A stretch of 16,719 bases of DNA from an uncultured Mucilaginibacter sp. (GCA_946479225.1 CAMLFI010000015.1:1-16719); one strand, 5' to 3'. Counted from the stretch's first letter, positions 7,345-14,373 are shown. The notes: generated by a model not told the origin, from the letters alone. Translations and numbers: made by a program.

Positions 7345-8280
7345 ATGAAAACAGCAGGCATAATAGGCGGCTCCGGTTTTATCGGCAGTTACGTAACGAA
7401 ACTATTTTTACAGAATGGTTATAAGGTAAAAGTGTCATCAACCGACATTAGCAATGAGAGCAAATACGCCCATTTACAAGCTTTAGATAACGCCGCGAAT
7501 TTGGAGATTTGCGCGTTGGATATGATGAATGCCGAAAGTATAATGGATTTCGCGACCGACTGCAGCATAATTGTACACGGTGGCACACCCTTTATTTTAG
7601 ATGTGCAGGACCCGAAAACGCAGTTATTTGACCCGACAGTTAAAGGGACCGAAAACTTTCTGGAAGTAGTAAAAACTATTGCGGGAGTAGAAAAGGTTGT
7701 GTTTATAGCGTCGGTTGCGGCATGGAACACTTCATTCCCTTTAAACCCGGCCATTTATAACGCTGATCATTTATTTTCTGAAAAAGATGAGCCTTATTAC
7801 GGAGATGCAGATCACCCTTACGCCCAGGCCAAGTTTTTGGCAGATCAGGCGGTAAGAAAATTTATAAATGACAACTACGAATTGCCTTTTGAAATTGTAA
7901 CCGTTTCGCCGGTGTTTGTTATTGGTAACGCACTATCTTCAAGGGAAGACTCCACTTCAATGGGTTTGCAGTTTCTGTTCAAAAACAAAATAAAGCCTAA
8001 TCCCTTTGTTGAGTTTTTGTTTACAGCGGATGTGCCGTTTGCAATGGTTGATGTGAGGGATGTGGCGGAAAGTATATTTAACGCTGCAACCGTAAAAGGT
8101 TTGCATAGTAAAAACTATCTACTTTCTTCGGAAAGCTATAAGGTATCGGATATTTCATTGATGCTTAATCAACAGGAGCCGGTGTCCGAAGCTATGATAA
8201 CTTACGATAATACTTTAGCCAAAACAGATCTGAAAATTTCGTTTATCCCTGCAAAAGAAACCTTGTATAATTGCGCTTAG
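7345..8280 (+). CDS. NAD-dependent epimerase/dehydratase family (extended SDR) protein
   Basis: 311 residues, cytosolic. The N-terminus MKTAGIIGGSGFIGSY carries the nucleotide-binding G8-x-x-G11-x-x-G14 motif. The catalytic pair appears as Y159-x-x-x-K163 (HPYAQAKFLAD), with a serine in IASVAAW (S123). The dihydroflavonol-reductase-like arrangement (VTVSPVFVIG at 185-194, then a variable C-terminal substrate lobe) suggests an NAD(P)H-dependent reductase or dehydratase acting on a small carbonyl compound; the substrate cannot be inferred. It is divergent from the 2-hydroxyacid dehydrogenase (132-138 bp between starts) and converges on the bestrophin-like gene with only 24 bp between stops and no visible terminator. 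Start chosen at the ATG directly preceding the Rossmann strand. Confidence 0.85.
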   Translation: MKTAGIIGGSGFIGSYVTKLFLQNGYKVKVSSTDISNESKYAHLQALDNAANLEICALDMMNAESIMDFATDCSIIVHGGTPFILDVQDPKTQLFDPTVKGTENFLEVVKTIAGVEKVVFIASVAAWNTSFPLNPAIYNADHLFSEKDEPYYGDADHPYAQAKFLADQAVRKFINDNYELPFEIVTVSPVFVIGNALSSREDSTSMGLQFLFKNKIKPNPFVEFLFTADVPFAMVDVRDVAESIFNAATVKGLHSKNYLLSSESYKVSDISLMLNQQEPVSEAMITYDNTLAKTDLKISFIPAKETLYNCA

Positions 8281-8304
8281 TTAATGCAGGAATTTGCTAT
8301 TAAG

Positions 8305-9168
8305 TTATTTTTCTAGCAACTCTTTTACGTGTTTATGTATGTTGGCGCAAATGCGGTCAACCGGCAAATCATTAGCATCGATTCCAAACGGATCCTCAAT
8401 TTCTTCGGCAATAAGCTCCAGGCTTGCCAATACGAATAACACCAAGGCCGTCAGCGGAACTACCAGGTATCCTAAACTAAAAGACCAGCCGAATGGCAGG
8501 GTCATCACAAAAAAGAAAATGAACTTTTTGATAAAAACACTGTAAGAAAACGGTATAGGTGTGGTTTTTATACGTTCGCAGGCCCCGCAAATATCTGTAA
8601 GGGCGGCAAGGTCGGTGCCAATCAACAATAGTTCTCCCCTGTTGATTACTTCCTTCCTGTGCAGACTGTACATACGTTGGGTTAACAAGGCCGCTACCTG
8701 GTTAGGCACATGCTGGTCGGCATCTACAATTATACCCGGTGCACTTTCGGCATGCCAACGCTCATTACGCAAATGCTTACGCAACGTATCCGCATACATG
8801 GGTATCGCTGCAGCAAAAAAACTAACATCGTCTGCGCTAATACTTATAGATTTTAGTTTGATGGCCATGTTGCGGCACGTATTCGTTAAAGAGCCCAGCA
8901 CCCGCCGTGCTTCCCACCATCGGTCATAAGCCGTATTGGTGCGGAAAACCAGCAGCATAGAGATAACAAAACTAAGAATGGTATGTACCAGGCTCACATT
9001 TTTTACGTGACTAGTCTCCGGAAGGTGAAATACTGTGGTTTCCAGGTAAACAATTACAGCAGAATATACTGCAATTGCCAGCATAAGCGGCAACAACTTG
9101 CGGAAAGTATCGGCCTTGTGTATGCGAAAAATAAAAGTGAACCAGTTTTTAGGATTGTAGTCTATCAT
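8305..9168 (-). CDS. Bestrophin-like (UPF0187/YneE-type) membrane channel
   Basis: 287 residues. Hydrophobic segments lie at about 25-45, 58-76, 208-228 and 231-255, with a long cytosolic helical region between. Hallmarks of bacterial bestrophins are present: FRTNTAYDRWWEARR (75-89), TPIPFSYSVF (203-212) and EIEDPFGIDANDLPVD (256-271). Characterised bacterial homologues form pentameric ion channels in the inner membrane; ion selectivity cannot be read here. It starts 38 bp after the HxlR-type regulator gene on the same strand, so it is probably read from the same promoter, which raises the possibility that channel level follows the same signal. Confidence 0.9.
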   Translation of the reverse strand: MIDYNPKNWFTFIFRIHKADTFRKLLPLMLAIAVYSAVIVYLETTVFHLPETSHVKNVSLVHTILSFVISMLLVFRTNTAYDRWWEARRVLGSLTNTCRNMAIKLKSISISADDVSFFAAAIPMYADTLRKHLRNERWHAESAPGIIVDADQHVPNQVAALLTQRMYSLHRKEVINRGELLLIGTDLAALTDICGACERIKTTPIPFSYSVFIKKFIFFFVMTLPFGWSFSLGYLVVPLTALVLFVLASLELIAEEIEDPFGIDANDLPVDRICANIHKHVKELLEK

Positions 9169-9206
9169 AGATTGTAAAGGTGGGAAAACAAGCGCATACC
9201 CGAAAA

Positions 9207-9587
9207 TTATTTCCCCAACCAGTTATCTGCATTTCCACCCTTAAACCTGCCCGCTGCCCACCTCACCATTTCATCCATTATCGGACCCAGTTCTTCCCCA
9301 TCCTTAGTCAGACTGTAAGTAACCACAGGCGGCACTACGTTTTCTGAGTAACGACTGATCAAACCGTCTTCCTGTAGCTCTTTCAGGTGCTGAATAAGCA
9401 TTTTTTCGGTTACCGTTGGTATGGCCCTTTTAAGTTCGCTGTATCTTCTCGGTCCGTGCATTAACTCGAACAGGATGAGGGGTTTCCAGTTACCGCCCAA
9501 TTTACTTATCACATAGCTTACCGGGCAATTGGCCCTGTTGGCTCTTTTGTTAATGTTGATGGTTGATGATTCCTTTATAGCTGTCAT
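9207..9587 (-). CDS. HxlR-family winged-helix transcriptional regulator
   Basis: 126 residues. CPVSYVISKLGGNWKPLIL (21-39) is the family signature; the recognition region follows as RRYSELKRAIPTVTEKMLIQHLKELQEDGLI (47-77) and the wing as VVTYSLTKDG (88-97). C21 is the only cysteine and sits at the conserved position used for redox or electrophile sensing in characterised members such as YodB and HypR. It is divergent from the NmrA-like gene at 9665, with two overlapping promoters and repeats between them, so it probably regulates that gene and itself. The start at 9587 is the ATG next to the -7 box; the first 20 residues are polar and poorly conserved in the family. Confidence 0.92.
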   Translation of the reverse strand: MTAIKESSTININKRANRANCPVSYVISKLGGNWKPLILFELMHGPRRYSELKRAIPTVTEKMLIQHLKELQEDGLISRYSENVVPPVVTYSLTKDGEELGPIMDEMVRWAAGRFKGGNADNWLGK

Positions 9588-9602
9588 AATACATACTTTA
9601 GG

Positions 9603-9633
9603 GTAAGTACTTGTAAAAAAGTAAGTACAAATA
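9603..9633. promoter_or_regulatory. Candidate HxlR operator (direct and inverted repeats)
   Basis: GTAAGTAC occurs twice (9603-9610 and 9621-9628), 18 bp apart. An imperfect inverted repeat TACTTGTA (9608-9615) / TACAAATA (9626-9633), 7 of 8 matching, overlaps them. The block covers the -33 and spacer of the plus promoter and the -7 of the minus promoter, where a bound dimer would block both. Spacing fits winged-helix dimers of this family, but binding is inferred. Confidence 0.55.
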
Positions 9634-9641
9634 TACTTTTG
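9610..9641 (+). promoter_or_regulatory. Promoter of the NmrA-like gene
   Basis: CTTG (9610-9613, one mismatch to TTTG), a 20-nt spacer, then TACTTTTG (9634-9641), an exact TAnnTTTG. A start near 9648 leaves a leader of about 17 nt. Its -7 box shares the bases TA (9634-9635) with the opposing -7 box. Confidence 0.65.
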
Positions 9642-9658
9642 CTGGCAACAAAAACAAA
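9628..9658 (-). promoter_or_regulatory. Promoter of the HxlR regulator gene
   Basis: On the minus strand TTTG (9655-9658), a 19-nt spacer, then TATATTTG (9628-9635): a perfect match to the Bacteroidota consensus. A start near 9621 leaves a leader of about 34 nt before the ATG at 9587. Confidence 0.7.
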
Positions 9659-9664
9659 TACATC

Positions 9665-10549
9665 ATGAAAATAATTATCACAGGGTCATTAGGCAACATA
9701 AGCCGCCCACTTTCAACACAATTGGCAGCAAAAGGCCACAACGTAACCGTTATCAGCAGCGATAGCAATAAATCAGATCAGATAAAAAGCATAGACGCTA
9801 TACCCGCCATAGGTTCAATTACCGACGATGGCTTTTTAACCAAAACCTTTACCGGTGCCGACGTAGTGTATCTAATGATCCCCACTAATTTTGCGGCGCC
9901 GGAGATCAAGGCAGATATAGCAGCAACCGGGCAGATCTATGCCAATGCGGTAAAAGCCGCAGGTGTTAAAAAGGTAGTGATGCTAAGTAGCTTAGGCGCG
10001 CACCTGACAGAAGGTACCGGACCAATTGCCGGCATACACCGCGCAGAAAAGATCCTGAAAAAACTGGATGGCGTTGATCTGCTTATGCTCCGCCCGGCCT
10101 ATTTCTACAATAATTTTTATGGCGATATCAACATGATAAAAAATGCAGGTATTATAGGCAGTAACTTTGGCGCAAACCAACGACTGGCAATGGTTGATCC
10201 GGAGGATATTGCAGCGGTAGCAGCCGAAAATATCGAGAAAGGATTTACCGGTCAAAGCGTTTTATATGTGGCAAGTGCTATCCCAACACTTGGTGAAGTA
10301 GCCGCCACCTTAGGAAAAGCCATCGGCAAACCTGAACTGCCATGGGTTGAATTTACTGATGAGCAAGCTTTTGGCGGCATGACCGAGGCGGGCTTGCCGG
10401 AGGACATAGCCAAAAACTATGTAGAAATGGGTGCTTCTATTAGAAGCGGTTTGATCTGGGATGATTTTGATTTGGATACTGCTGAGTTGATTGGCAAAAC
10501 TAAACTGGAGGACTTTGCGGTAAAGTTTGCGGCGGCTTACAATGGCTAA
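9665..10549 (+). CDS. NmrA-like NAD(P)-binding protein (atypical SDR)
   Basis: 294 residues, cytosolic. The N-terminal strand MKIIITGSLGNISRPL carries a nucleotide-binding turn in which the usual third glycine is replaced (GSLGNIS), as in atypical SDRs. There is no Y-x-x-x-K catalytic pair; the region VKKVVMLSSLGAH (101-113) and RPAYFYNNF (143-151) match the NmrA/QOR2/azoreductase-like group. Relatives are NAD(P)H-dependent quinone or azo reductases or redox-sensing NAD(P)-binding proteins; which applies is unknown. Divergence from an HxlR regulator with a conserved sensor cysteine suggests induction by electrophiles or oxidants (inference). It ends 8 nt before a strong hairpin shared with the convergent GH25 gene. 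Confidence 0.88.
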   Translation: MKIIITGSLGNISRPLSTQLAAKGHNVTVISSDSNKSDQIKSIDAIPAIGSITDDGFLTKTFTGADVVYLMIPTNFAAPEIKADIAATGQIYANAVKAAGVKKVVMLSSLGAHLTEGTGPIAGIHRAEKILKKLDGVDLLMLRPAYFYNNFYGDINMIKNAGIIGSNFGANQRLAMVDPEDIAAVAAENIEKGFTGQSVLYVASAIPTLGEVAATLGKAIGKPELPWVEFTDEQAFGGMTEAGLPEDIAKNYVEMGASIRSGLIWDDFDLDTAELIGKTKLEDFAVKFAAAYNG

Positions 10550-10557
10550 TTAATCGG

Positions 10558-10598
10558 CACAACGTTGGTCTCCGCAAGTTTGCGAGACCAACGTTGTG
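10558..10598. terminator. Bidirectional terminator between convergent genes
   Basis: A 15-bp perfect inverted repeat (10558-10572 and 10584-10598), extendable inward by CGCA/TGCG past a one-base bulge, with a 4-nt loop. It sits 8 nt past the NmrA-like stop and only 1 nt past the GH25 stop codon, serving both convergent genes. No long T-run on either side. Confidence 0.8.
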
Positions 10599-10599
10599 T

Positions 10600-11457
10600 T
10601 TACTTCACCAATAAACGCTGCAAATCCAAACTATCTCCCTTAAAAGCATTAAAATCCACCACATGACCAATCCCATTTATGGTAGCCTTATCCGAATGTT
10701 GCCAGAACCACCAGTTGGTGCTATCGGCCAGTTTTAACTCGCCCTGATAATAATGGGCGATCCATAAGGGGTAGCCATCAAAATGTCCCGCCAGGTAATC
10801 CTTATAAAAACTGATGCCTGTATAAATAATTGGTTTTACACCCGTTGCGCCTTCTACCTTTTTTATATAGGCCTTCAACTCTTTACGCATCTTATCCGGC
10901 GATAGGCCATCCAATACTTCAACATCCACCACCGCGGGCAGGTCGCCTGCTTCCAGCTTTACATTCTGCAAAAAAAACCGCGCCTGCCATAAGCCATCTT
11001 TTTTAGGGCGGAAGAAATGGTAGGCTCCGCATACAATCCCCGCCTTGGCCGCCTCGCGCCAGTTCCGTTTAAAATAAGGGTCGACTGTTAGCAAACCTTC
11101 GGTTGCTTTTATAAAGGCAAATTTAATGCGCACGCTGTCCTCTTCCATAGCCTTAACCTTCGGCCAATTGATCTTGCCCTGCGCATATGACACATCAATC
11201 CCATGAATTTTATAATTAACCGGGATACGGATGCCAAAACTTTCATAGGTACGGTAATTGGACGATTCGCCCATATCGGTCATCCAGCGCCATGTAGCGC
11301 TAAAAAACTTCAGGATATAGCCGTAATAAAAAGGTGAAAGCAAGATGAGGAGCAGGCCGGCCAATGCCAACTTCCACGAGTAATTTTTCTTGGCGGCTTT
11401 CTTTGTCCTTGCCGGGGTTTTCCTGGGTGACTTGGGTTGAGTTTTTTTGGCTGGCAC
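10600..11457 (-). CDS. Membrane-anchored GH25 muramidase (lysozyme)
   Basis: 285 residues. A Lys/Pro/Arg-rich cytosolic N-terminus (2-25) precedes one transmembrane helix (about 28-50), placing the enzyme domain (84-285) in the periplasm. GH25 features: IHGIDVSYAQG (84-94, D88), FAFIKATEG (113-121), GAYHFFRP (144-151), the catalytic DVE of AVVDVEV (D178, E180), PIIYTG (209-214), LWIAHY (231-236) and FWQHS (251-255). Members cleave the beta-1,4 bond between MurNAc and GlcNAc in peptidoglycan. The start is GTG at 11457; an in-frame TAA lies four codons upstream and no other start preserves the membrane anchor. A perfect -7 box lies only 4 nt upstream of this GTG, leaving almost no leader. Likely a housekeeping wall-remodelling enzyme, since no phage genes are near. 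Confidence 0.9.
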   Translation of the reverse strand: MPAKKTQPKSPRKTPARTKKAAKKNYSWKLALAGLLLILLSPFYYGYILKFFSATWRWMTDMGESSNYRTYESFGIRIPVNYKIHGIDVSYAQGKINWPKVKAMEEDSVRIKFAFIKATEGLLTVDPYFKRNWREAAKAGIVCGAYHFFRPKKDGLWQARFFLQNVKLEAGDLPAVVDVEVLDGLSPDKMRKELKAYIKKVEGATGVKPIIYTGISFYKDYLAGHFDGYPLWIAHYYQGELKLADSTNWWFWQHSDKATINGIGHVVDFNAFKGDSLDLQRLLVK

Positions 11458-11461
11458 AGCG

Positions 11462-11469
11462 CAAAGTTA
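11462..11469 (-). promoter_or_regulatory. Candidate -7 box of the GH25 gene
   Basis: The minus strand reads TAACTTTG, an exact TAnnTTTG, ending 4 nt before the GTG start codon. No TTTG was found 19-21 nt upstream. If used, the transcript would be leaderless or nearly so. Confidence 0.35.
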
Positions 11470-11498
11470 CGAATGTCGAACAGAAAACTACTTATCCA

Positions 11499-11640
11499 CA
11501 ATCGTAACCGATGTCATTCCGAATTTATTTCGGCATCTCACAGGGCATTCACGCCAGACAGGTCTGCTACCTGCATCATGGAGTAAGCATGGCGTCTACC
11601 GGTATGATGGGATGCCGAAATAAATTCGGCATGACGATTG
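11499..11640. repeat. Extragenic palindromic repeat (REP/MITE-like)
   Basis: Terminal arms at 11514-11540 and 11608-11634 are inverted copies of each other: left GTCATTCCGAATTTATTTCGG, right reading GTCATGCCGAATTTATTTCGG on the other strand, continuing with GCATC. Each arm is itself a small palindrome (CCGAA-TTTAT-TTCGG). CAATCGT at 11499-11505 pairs with ACGATTG at 11634-11640, with about nine extra bases on the left. Inner ACGCCA/TGGCGT pairing is also visible. No protein is encoded. It lies between the DUF1801 stop (2 nt away) and the GH25 start. The layout resembles palindromic elements common between genes in Sphingobacteriaceae (from memory). Confidence 0.8.
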
Positions 11641-11642
11641 TT

Positions 11643-12068
11643 CTATTCGTGATTTTTCGTCCTCATATACTTCATCGACTCGTCAACCATCGCTTTCAAT
11701 ACCTCCGTATCAACATCAGCCAATTTCTTAACATAAACACAGCCCTTAGCTGTGGTGTGTTTACCAAATTTAGCCAACAGTTCGTCGCGTTGCGAGAAGC
11801 CTGTTGAAATATAAAGCGCGATAGCATTCGCTCTTGGCGAAAAACCGAATAACGGCGCATCGCCTTCCCTCCCGCTTTCGTATTTGTAATGGTAACTGCC
11901 AAAGCCAACAATGGCCGGTCCCCACATTTTGGCGGGTAAGCCTGTGTGTTTTTCAATTAAATCAACAATTTTAAAACTGTCGTTACGCTTGTTCTCATCA
12001 GCAACGTCATTTAAAAAATCAGCTACGCTTAATTCGTTTTCGGTGGTTTTGTTTGTATTTTTTGCCAT
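11643..12068 (-). CDS. DUF1801 (YdhG-like) domain protein
   Basis: 141 residues from ATG at 12068; a TTG two codons upstream is less likely. Matches the DUF1801 pattern: KMWGPAIVGFGSYHYKYESG (48-67), then FGFSPRANAIALYIS (75-89), a KGCVYVKKLADVD strand (109-121) and a C-terminal helix. It is a small cytosolic single-domain protein; relatives have an SCP2/iron-chaperone-like fold, but no reaction is established. It begins 10 nt after the stop of the YiiX-like gene and is probably co-transcribed with it. The palindromic repeat follows directly after its stop and may act as transcript end. Confidence 0.8.
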   Translation of the reverse strand: MAKNTNKTTENELSVADFLNDVADENKRNDSFKIVDLIEKHTGLPAKMWGPAIVGFGSYHYKYESGREGDAPLFGFSPRANAIALYISTGFSQRDELLAKFGKHTTAKGCVYVKKLADVDTEVLKAMVDESMKYMRTKNHE

Positions 12069-12078
12069 ATCCAAGGTT

Positions 12079-12735
12079 TTAGTTCGATTTTACTGTGACT
12101 AACAACGGACTATCAAAAATAGCAACCGGCGAAATTACCGGCTCATTCAAAGGTATATTATTGCCGTAATGCTCCTTTAATTTTGCCTTTACCGCTTCGC
12201 TGCTCAGATCAAAATCTTTCAGTTTCTTCAGCTTTCCTACTTCAATCCCTGCACCCGTTTTATAGATCTTCCATACCAGTTCTGAGCAATAGATGCGCTC
12301 ATCGCTCCATTCAAAGGTCCCATCGTAATCCTTCCCCATAAATTTCTTACCAACCTGTTTCATTTTATTGATAGCCGCAGCGGTTAGCACCTGTTTTGCG
12401 TTGGCTAATCGTTTTATCACAAACTTACCGCCCTGTCCTTCAGCTATCCACTGGTCTAACGGCGTTGAACGCACGGGTTGCACCGCTTCGTAAACGTAAA
12501 GCGTGCCTTTTTCCTTAAAGATTATTCCGCAATGCGAGTATTTCGATTTAGTTGCCAATTGTATGGCCTGGCTAAGCGGCGAGTTCAGGGTTTGGAAGAT
12601 GATGTCACCCTCCTGCAGGTCCTCATAATTTACGGATACTGTTGTTTCTTTTGCATTGGCGTTGCTATATGTTATAGCAGAAACAGCTAAGCTTAACGTG
12701 CATATTATCAGTGCGGAAAGGAGTATCTTCTTCAT
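12079..12735 (-). CDS. YiiX/YebB-like permuted papain-fold hydrolase, exported
   Basis: 218 residues with a signal peptide (1-28, ending ANA-K). The fold is the permuted NlpC/P60 (YaeF/YiiX) type: EDLQEGDIIFQT (38-49), SHCGIIFKEKG (67-77), VYEAVQPVRSTPLDQWI (81-97) and IYCSELVWKIYK (148-159). The probable catalytic residues are H68, C150 and E83, in the permuted order expected for this family. Relatives are thought to cut amide bonds in lipids or wall peptides; the substrate is unknown. It should act in the periplasm. It starts a two-gene unit with DUF1801. No convincing -7 box was found: TATATTTA (12739-12746) is too close to the ATG. Confidence 0.82.
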   Translation of the reverse strand: MKKILLSALIICTLSLAVSAITYSNANAKETTVSVNYEDLQEGDIIFQTLNSPLSQAIQLATKSKYSHCGIIFKEKGTLYVYEAVQPVRSTPLDQWIAEGQGGKFVIKRLANAKQVLTAAAINKMKQVGKKFMGKDYDGTFEWSDERIYCSELVWKIYKTGAGIEVGKLKKLKDFDLSSEAVKAKLKEHYGNNIPLNEPVISPVAIFDSPLLVTVKSN

Positions 12736-12811
12736 GTTTAAATATAATTAATTGGAAATGATTTACTAACGTAGTTTAATATGTTTTATGTTGCTGTGCA
12801 CGTTCATATTC

Positions 12812-12840
12812 ATAGCGATGGGTTTAAAACCCATCGCTAT
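12812..12840. repeat. Near-perfect 14-bp palindrome in the divergent intergenic region
   Basis: ATAGCGATGGGTTT (12812-12825) and AAACCCATCGCTAT (12827-12840) are inverted copies with a one-base centre; a realistic hairpin has an 11-bp stem and a TTTAAAA loop. It lies between two divergent genes (YiiX-like and fabF), so it has no gene to terminate, and no T-run follows on either strand. A short extragenic palindrome or protein-binding site are the options. Confidence 0.7.
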
Positions 12841-12886
12841 CCGAAAACCCGCAAACCTACCCCCTTCAACATTTGCATTATAATTA

Positions 12887-12894
12887 TACCTTTG
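12887..12894 (+). promoter_or_regulatory. Candidate -7 box of fabF
   Basis: TACCTTTG is an exact TAnnTTTG, 18 nt upstream of the ATG, giving a leader of about 12 nt. The -33 region at the right distance is CTTC (12864-12867, 19-nt spacer), a weak match; a TTTG at 12872-12875 is too close. Confidence 0.55.
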
Positions 12895-12912
12895 TGAAAT
12901 TTTTTAAGAACT

Positions 12913-14157
12913 ATGTTAAAAAGAGTTGTTGTAACCGGCATTGGCGCACTAACCCCATTGGGTAATAATGTTAAAACATTTTGGGATAACGCGGTAAAAG
13001 GCGTTAGCGGAGCGGGCAAGGTTACGCGTTTTGACGCATCGTTATTCAGATCGCAGGTTGCCTGCGAGTTGAAAGATTATAATGTTACCGATTTTTTAGA
13101 CAGGCACGATATTAAAAAAACTGATGCCTACACACAGTATGCCATGATAGCATCTGACGAGGCCATTAAGGATTCGGGTTTTGATATCAATGCCATGGAC
13201 CCATTTGATGTAGGTGTTATATGGGGATCTGCCCAGGGCGGCATGGAAACCTATGAAACCCAGGTGCGCGAGTACGCTTTGGGCGACGGGCATCCGCGAT
13301 TTAATCCTTACCTCATCCCCAAGTTTTTGATTAATATGGCGTCAGGGTTGATCTCTTTACGTCATGGCTATATGGGTGTCAACTACGCGCCGGTATCGGC
13401 CTGCGCAACCTCAAACACGGCCATTATGGATGCTTTTAATTATATCCGTTTAGGCAAAGCCAAGATCATTGTAACAGGTGGTTCTGAAGCGCCTGTTTCG
13501 CCCGCTTCTTTTGGTGGTTTTAGTTCGATGAAGGCCATGTCGCACCGTAACGACGACCCGCAGACAGCATCACGTCCGTTTGATGTTGACCGCGACGGAT
13601 TTGTGATGGGCGAAGGTGCAGGTGCTTTGGTATTGGAAGAATATGAGCATGCCGTTAAACGTGGCGCTACTATTTATGGCGAGGTTTGCGGCGCCGCTAT
13701 GACAGCCGATGCCTACCACATGACAAGTACCCACCCCGAAGGCAAAGGTGCCACCAAAGCCATGCAACTGGCATTAGCGGAGGCAGGGATAACCACTAAT
13801 GAGTTGGATTACCTGAATATGCACGCTACTTCTACGCCGGTGGGTGATCTTTCCGAAATTCATGCCGTGTTAAACCTCACTCATGGCGAAAAGAACAACA
13901 TTTGGATAAGCGCGACTAAATCAATGACCGGTCACTTGTTGGGTGCTGCCGGTGCCATTGAAGGAATTATCAGTTTGCTGACTATTCGTGATGGCATTAT
14001 TCCGCCAACCATCAATACAAAAACATTAGATCCTGCTATTCACGATAGCATGAACATTATTTTAGGCGAAGCTGTTGATCACGATGTTAAATATGCCATG
14101 AGCAATACCTTTGGTTTTGGCGGGCATAATGCGACGGTGGTGTTTGGGAAGGTGTAA
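12913..14157 (+). CDS. fabF: 3-oxoacyl-[acyl-carrier-protein] synthase II
   Basis: 414 residues, the usual length for FabF. It condenses malonyl-ACP with acyl-ACP in fatty-acid elongation in the cytosol. The catalytic Cys-His-His triad is intact: C164 in APVSACATSN, H304 in LNMHATSTPVGD and H341 in KSMTGHLLGAAG. The C-terminal GFGGHN gating loop (401-406) is present. The N-terminal MLKRVVVTGIGALTPLGN is the standard start. No acyl-carrier-protein gene is adjacent, so this copy may be a second, stand-alone fabF. A tiny membrane-protein gene starts 3 nt after its stop, and 240 bp further lies a short remnant of another fabF 3' end. Confidence 0.96.
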   Translation: MLKRVVVTGIGALTPLGNNVKTFWDNAVKGVSGAGKVTRFDASLFRSQVACELKDYNVTDFLDRHDIKKTDAYTQYAMIASDEAIKDSGFDINAMDPFDVGVIWGSAQGGMETYETQVREYALGDGHPRFNPYLIPKFLINMASGLISLRHGYMGVNYAPVSACATSNTAIMDAFNYIRLGKAKIIVTGGSEAPVSPASFGGFSSMKAMSHRNDDPQTASRPFDVDRDGFVMGEGAGALVLEEYEHAVKRGATIYGEVCGAAMTADAYHMTSTHPEGKGATKAMQLALAEAGITTNELDYLNMHATSTPVGDLSEIHAVLNLTHGEKNNIWISATKSMTGHLLGAAGAIEGIISLLTIRDGIIPPTINTKTLDPAIHDSMNIILGEAVDHDVKYAMSNTFGFGGHNATVVFGKV

Positions 14158-14160
14158 AAA

Positions 14161-14352
14161 ATGAAACTTCACGATTTTTATCCACATAACAAAATTTTGT
14201 TTTACGCAGGCGCTGCTCTTTCATTTACAGGCTCTTATTTGGATAATACCAAAAAGATATCTTTGGAATTAACAATCCTTTTATTGGTCGCTGGACTTTT
14301 ACTAATGCTACTGAGCTTCCGGAAACCAAAACGGAGTAAGGACATTGTTTAA
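14161..14352 (+). CDS. Small two-helix membrane protein, unknown
   Basis: 63 residues. Two hydrophobic segments at about 12-28 (ILFYAGAALSFTGSYL) and 36-53 (ELTILLLVAGLLLMLLSF), followed by a basic tail RKPKRSK, which predicts a hairpin in the inner membrane with a cytosolic C-terminus. Family not recognised. The ATG lies 3 nt after the fabF stop, so translation by re-initiation is likely. The gene is flanked by the fabF 3' end and a diverged copy of it. The short length leaves some doubt, but the ordered hydrophobic pattern and coupled start favour a real gene. Confidence 0.55.
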   Translation: MKLHDFYPHNKILFYAGAALSFTGSYLDNTKKISLELTILLLVAGLLLMLLSFRKPKRSKDIV

Positions 14353-14373
14353 TTTCCCATTCATTGTAGTTAA

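Noticed and set aside
8281..8304. Terminator between the convergent SDR and bestrophin genes
   Set aside because: The 24-bp gap has no inverted repeat.
10600..11457. GH25 gene as part of a prophage lysis module
   Set aside because: No holin, tail, integrase or other phage genes nearby, and the enzyme is membrane-anchored as in chromosomal Bacteroidota homologues.
11511..11807. 98-codon plus-strand frame starting in the palindromic repeat
   Set aside because: It runs from repeat DNA into the antisense of the DUF1801 gene, with no protein-like pattern.
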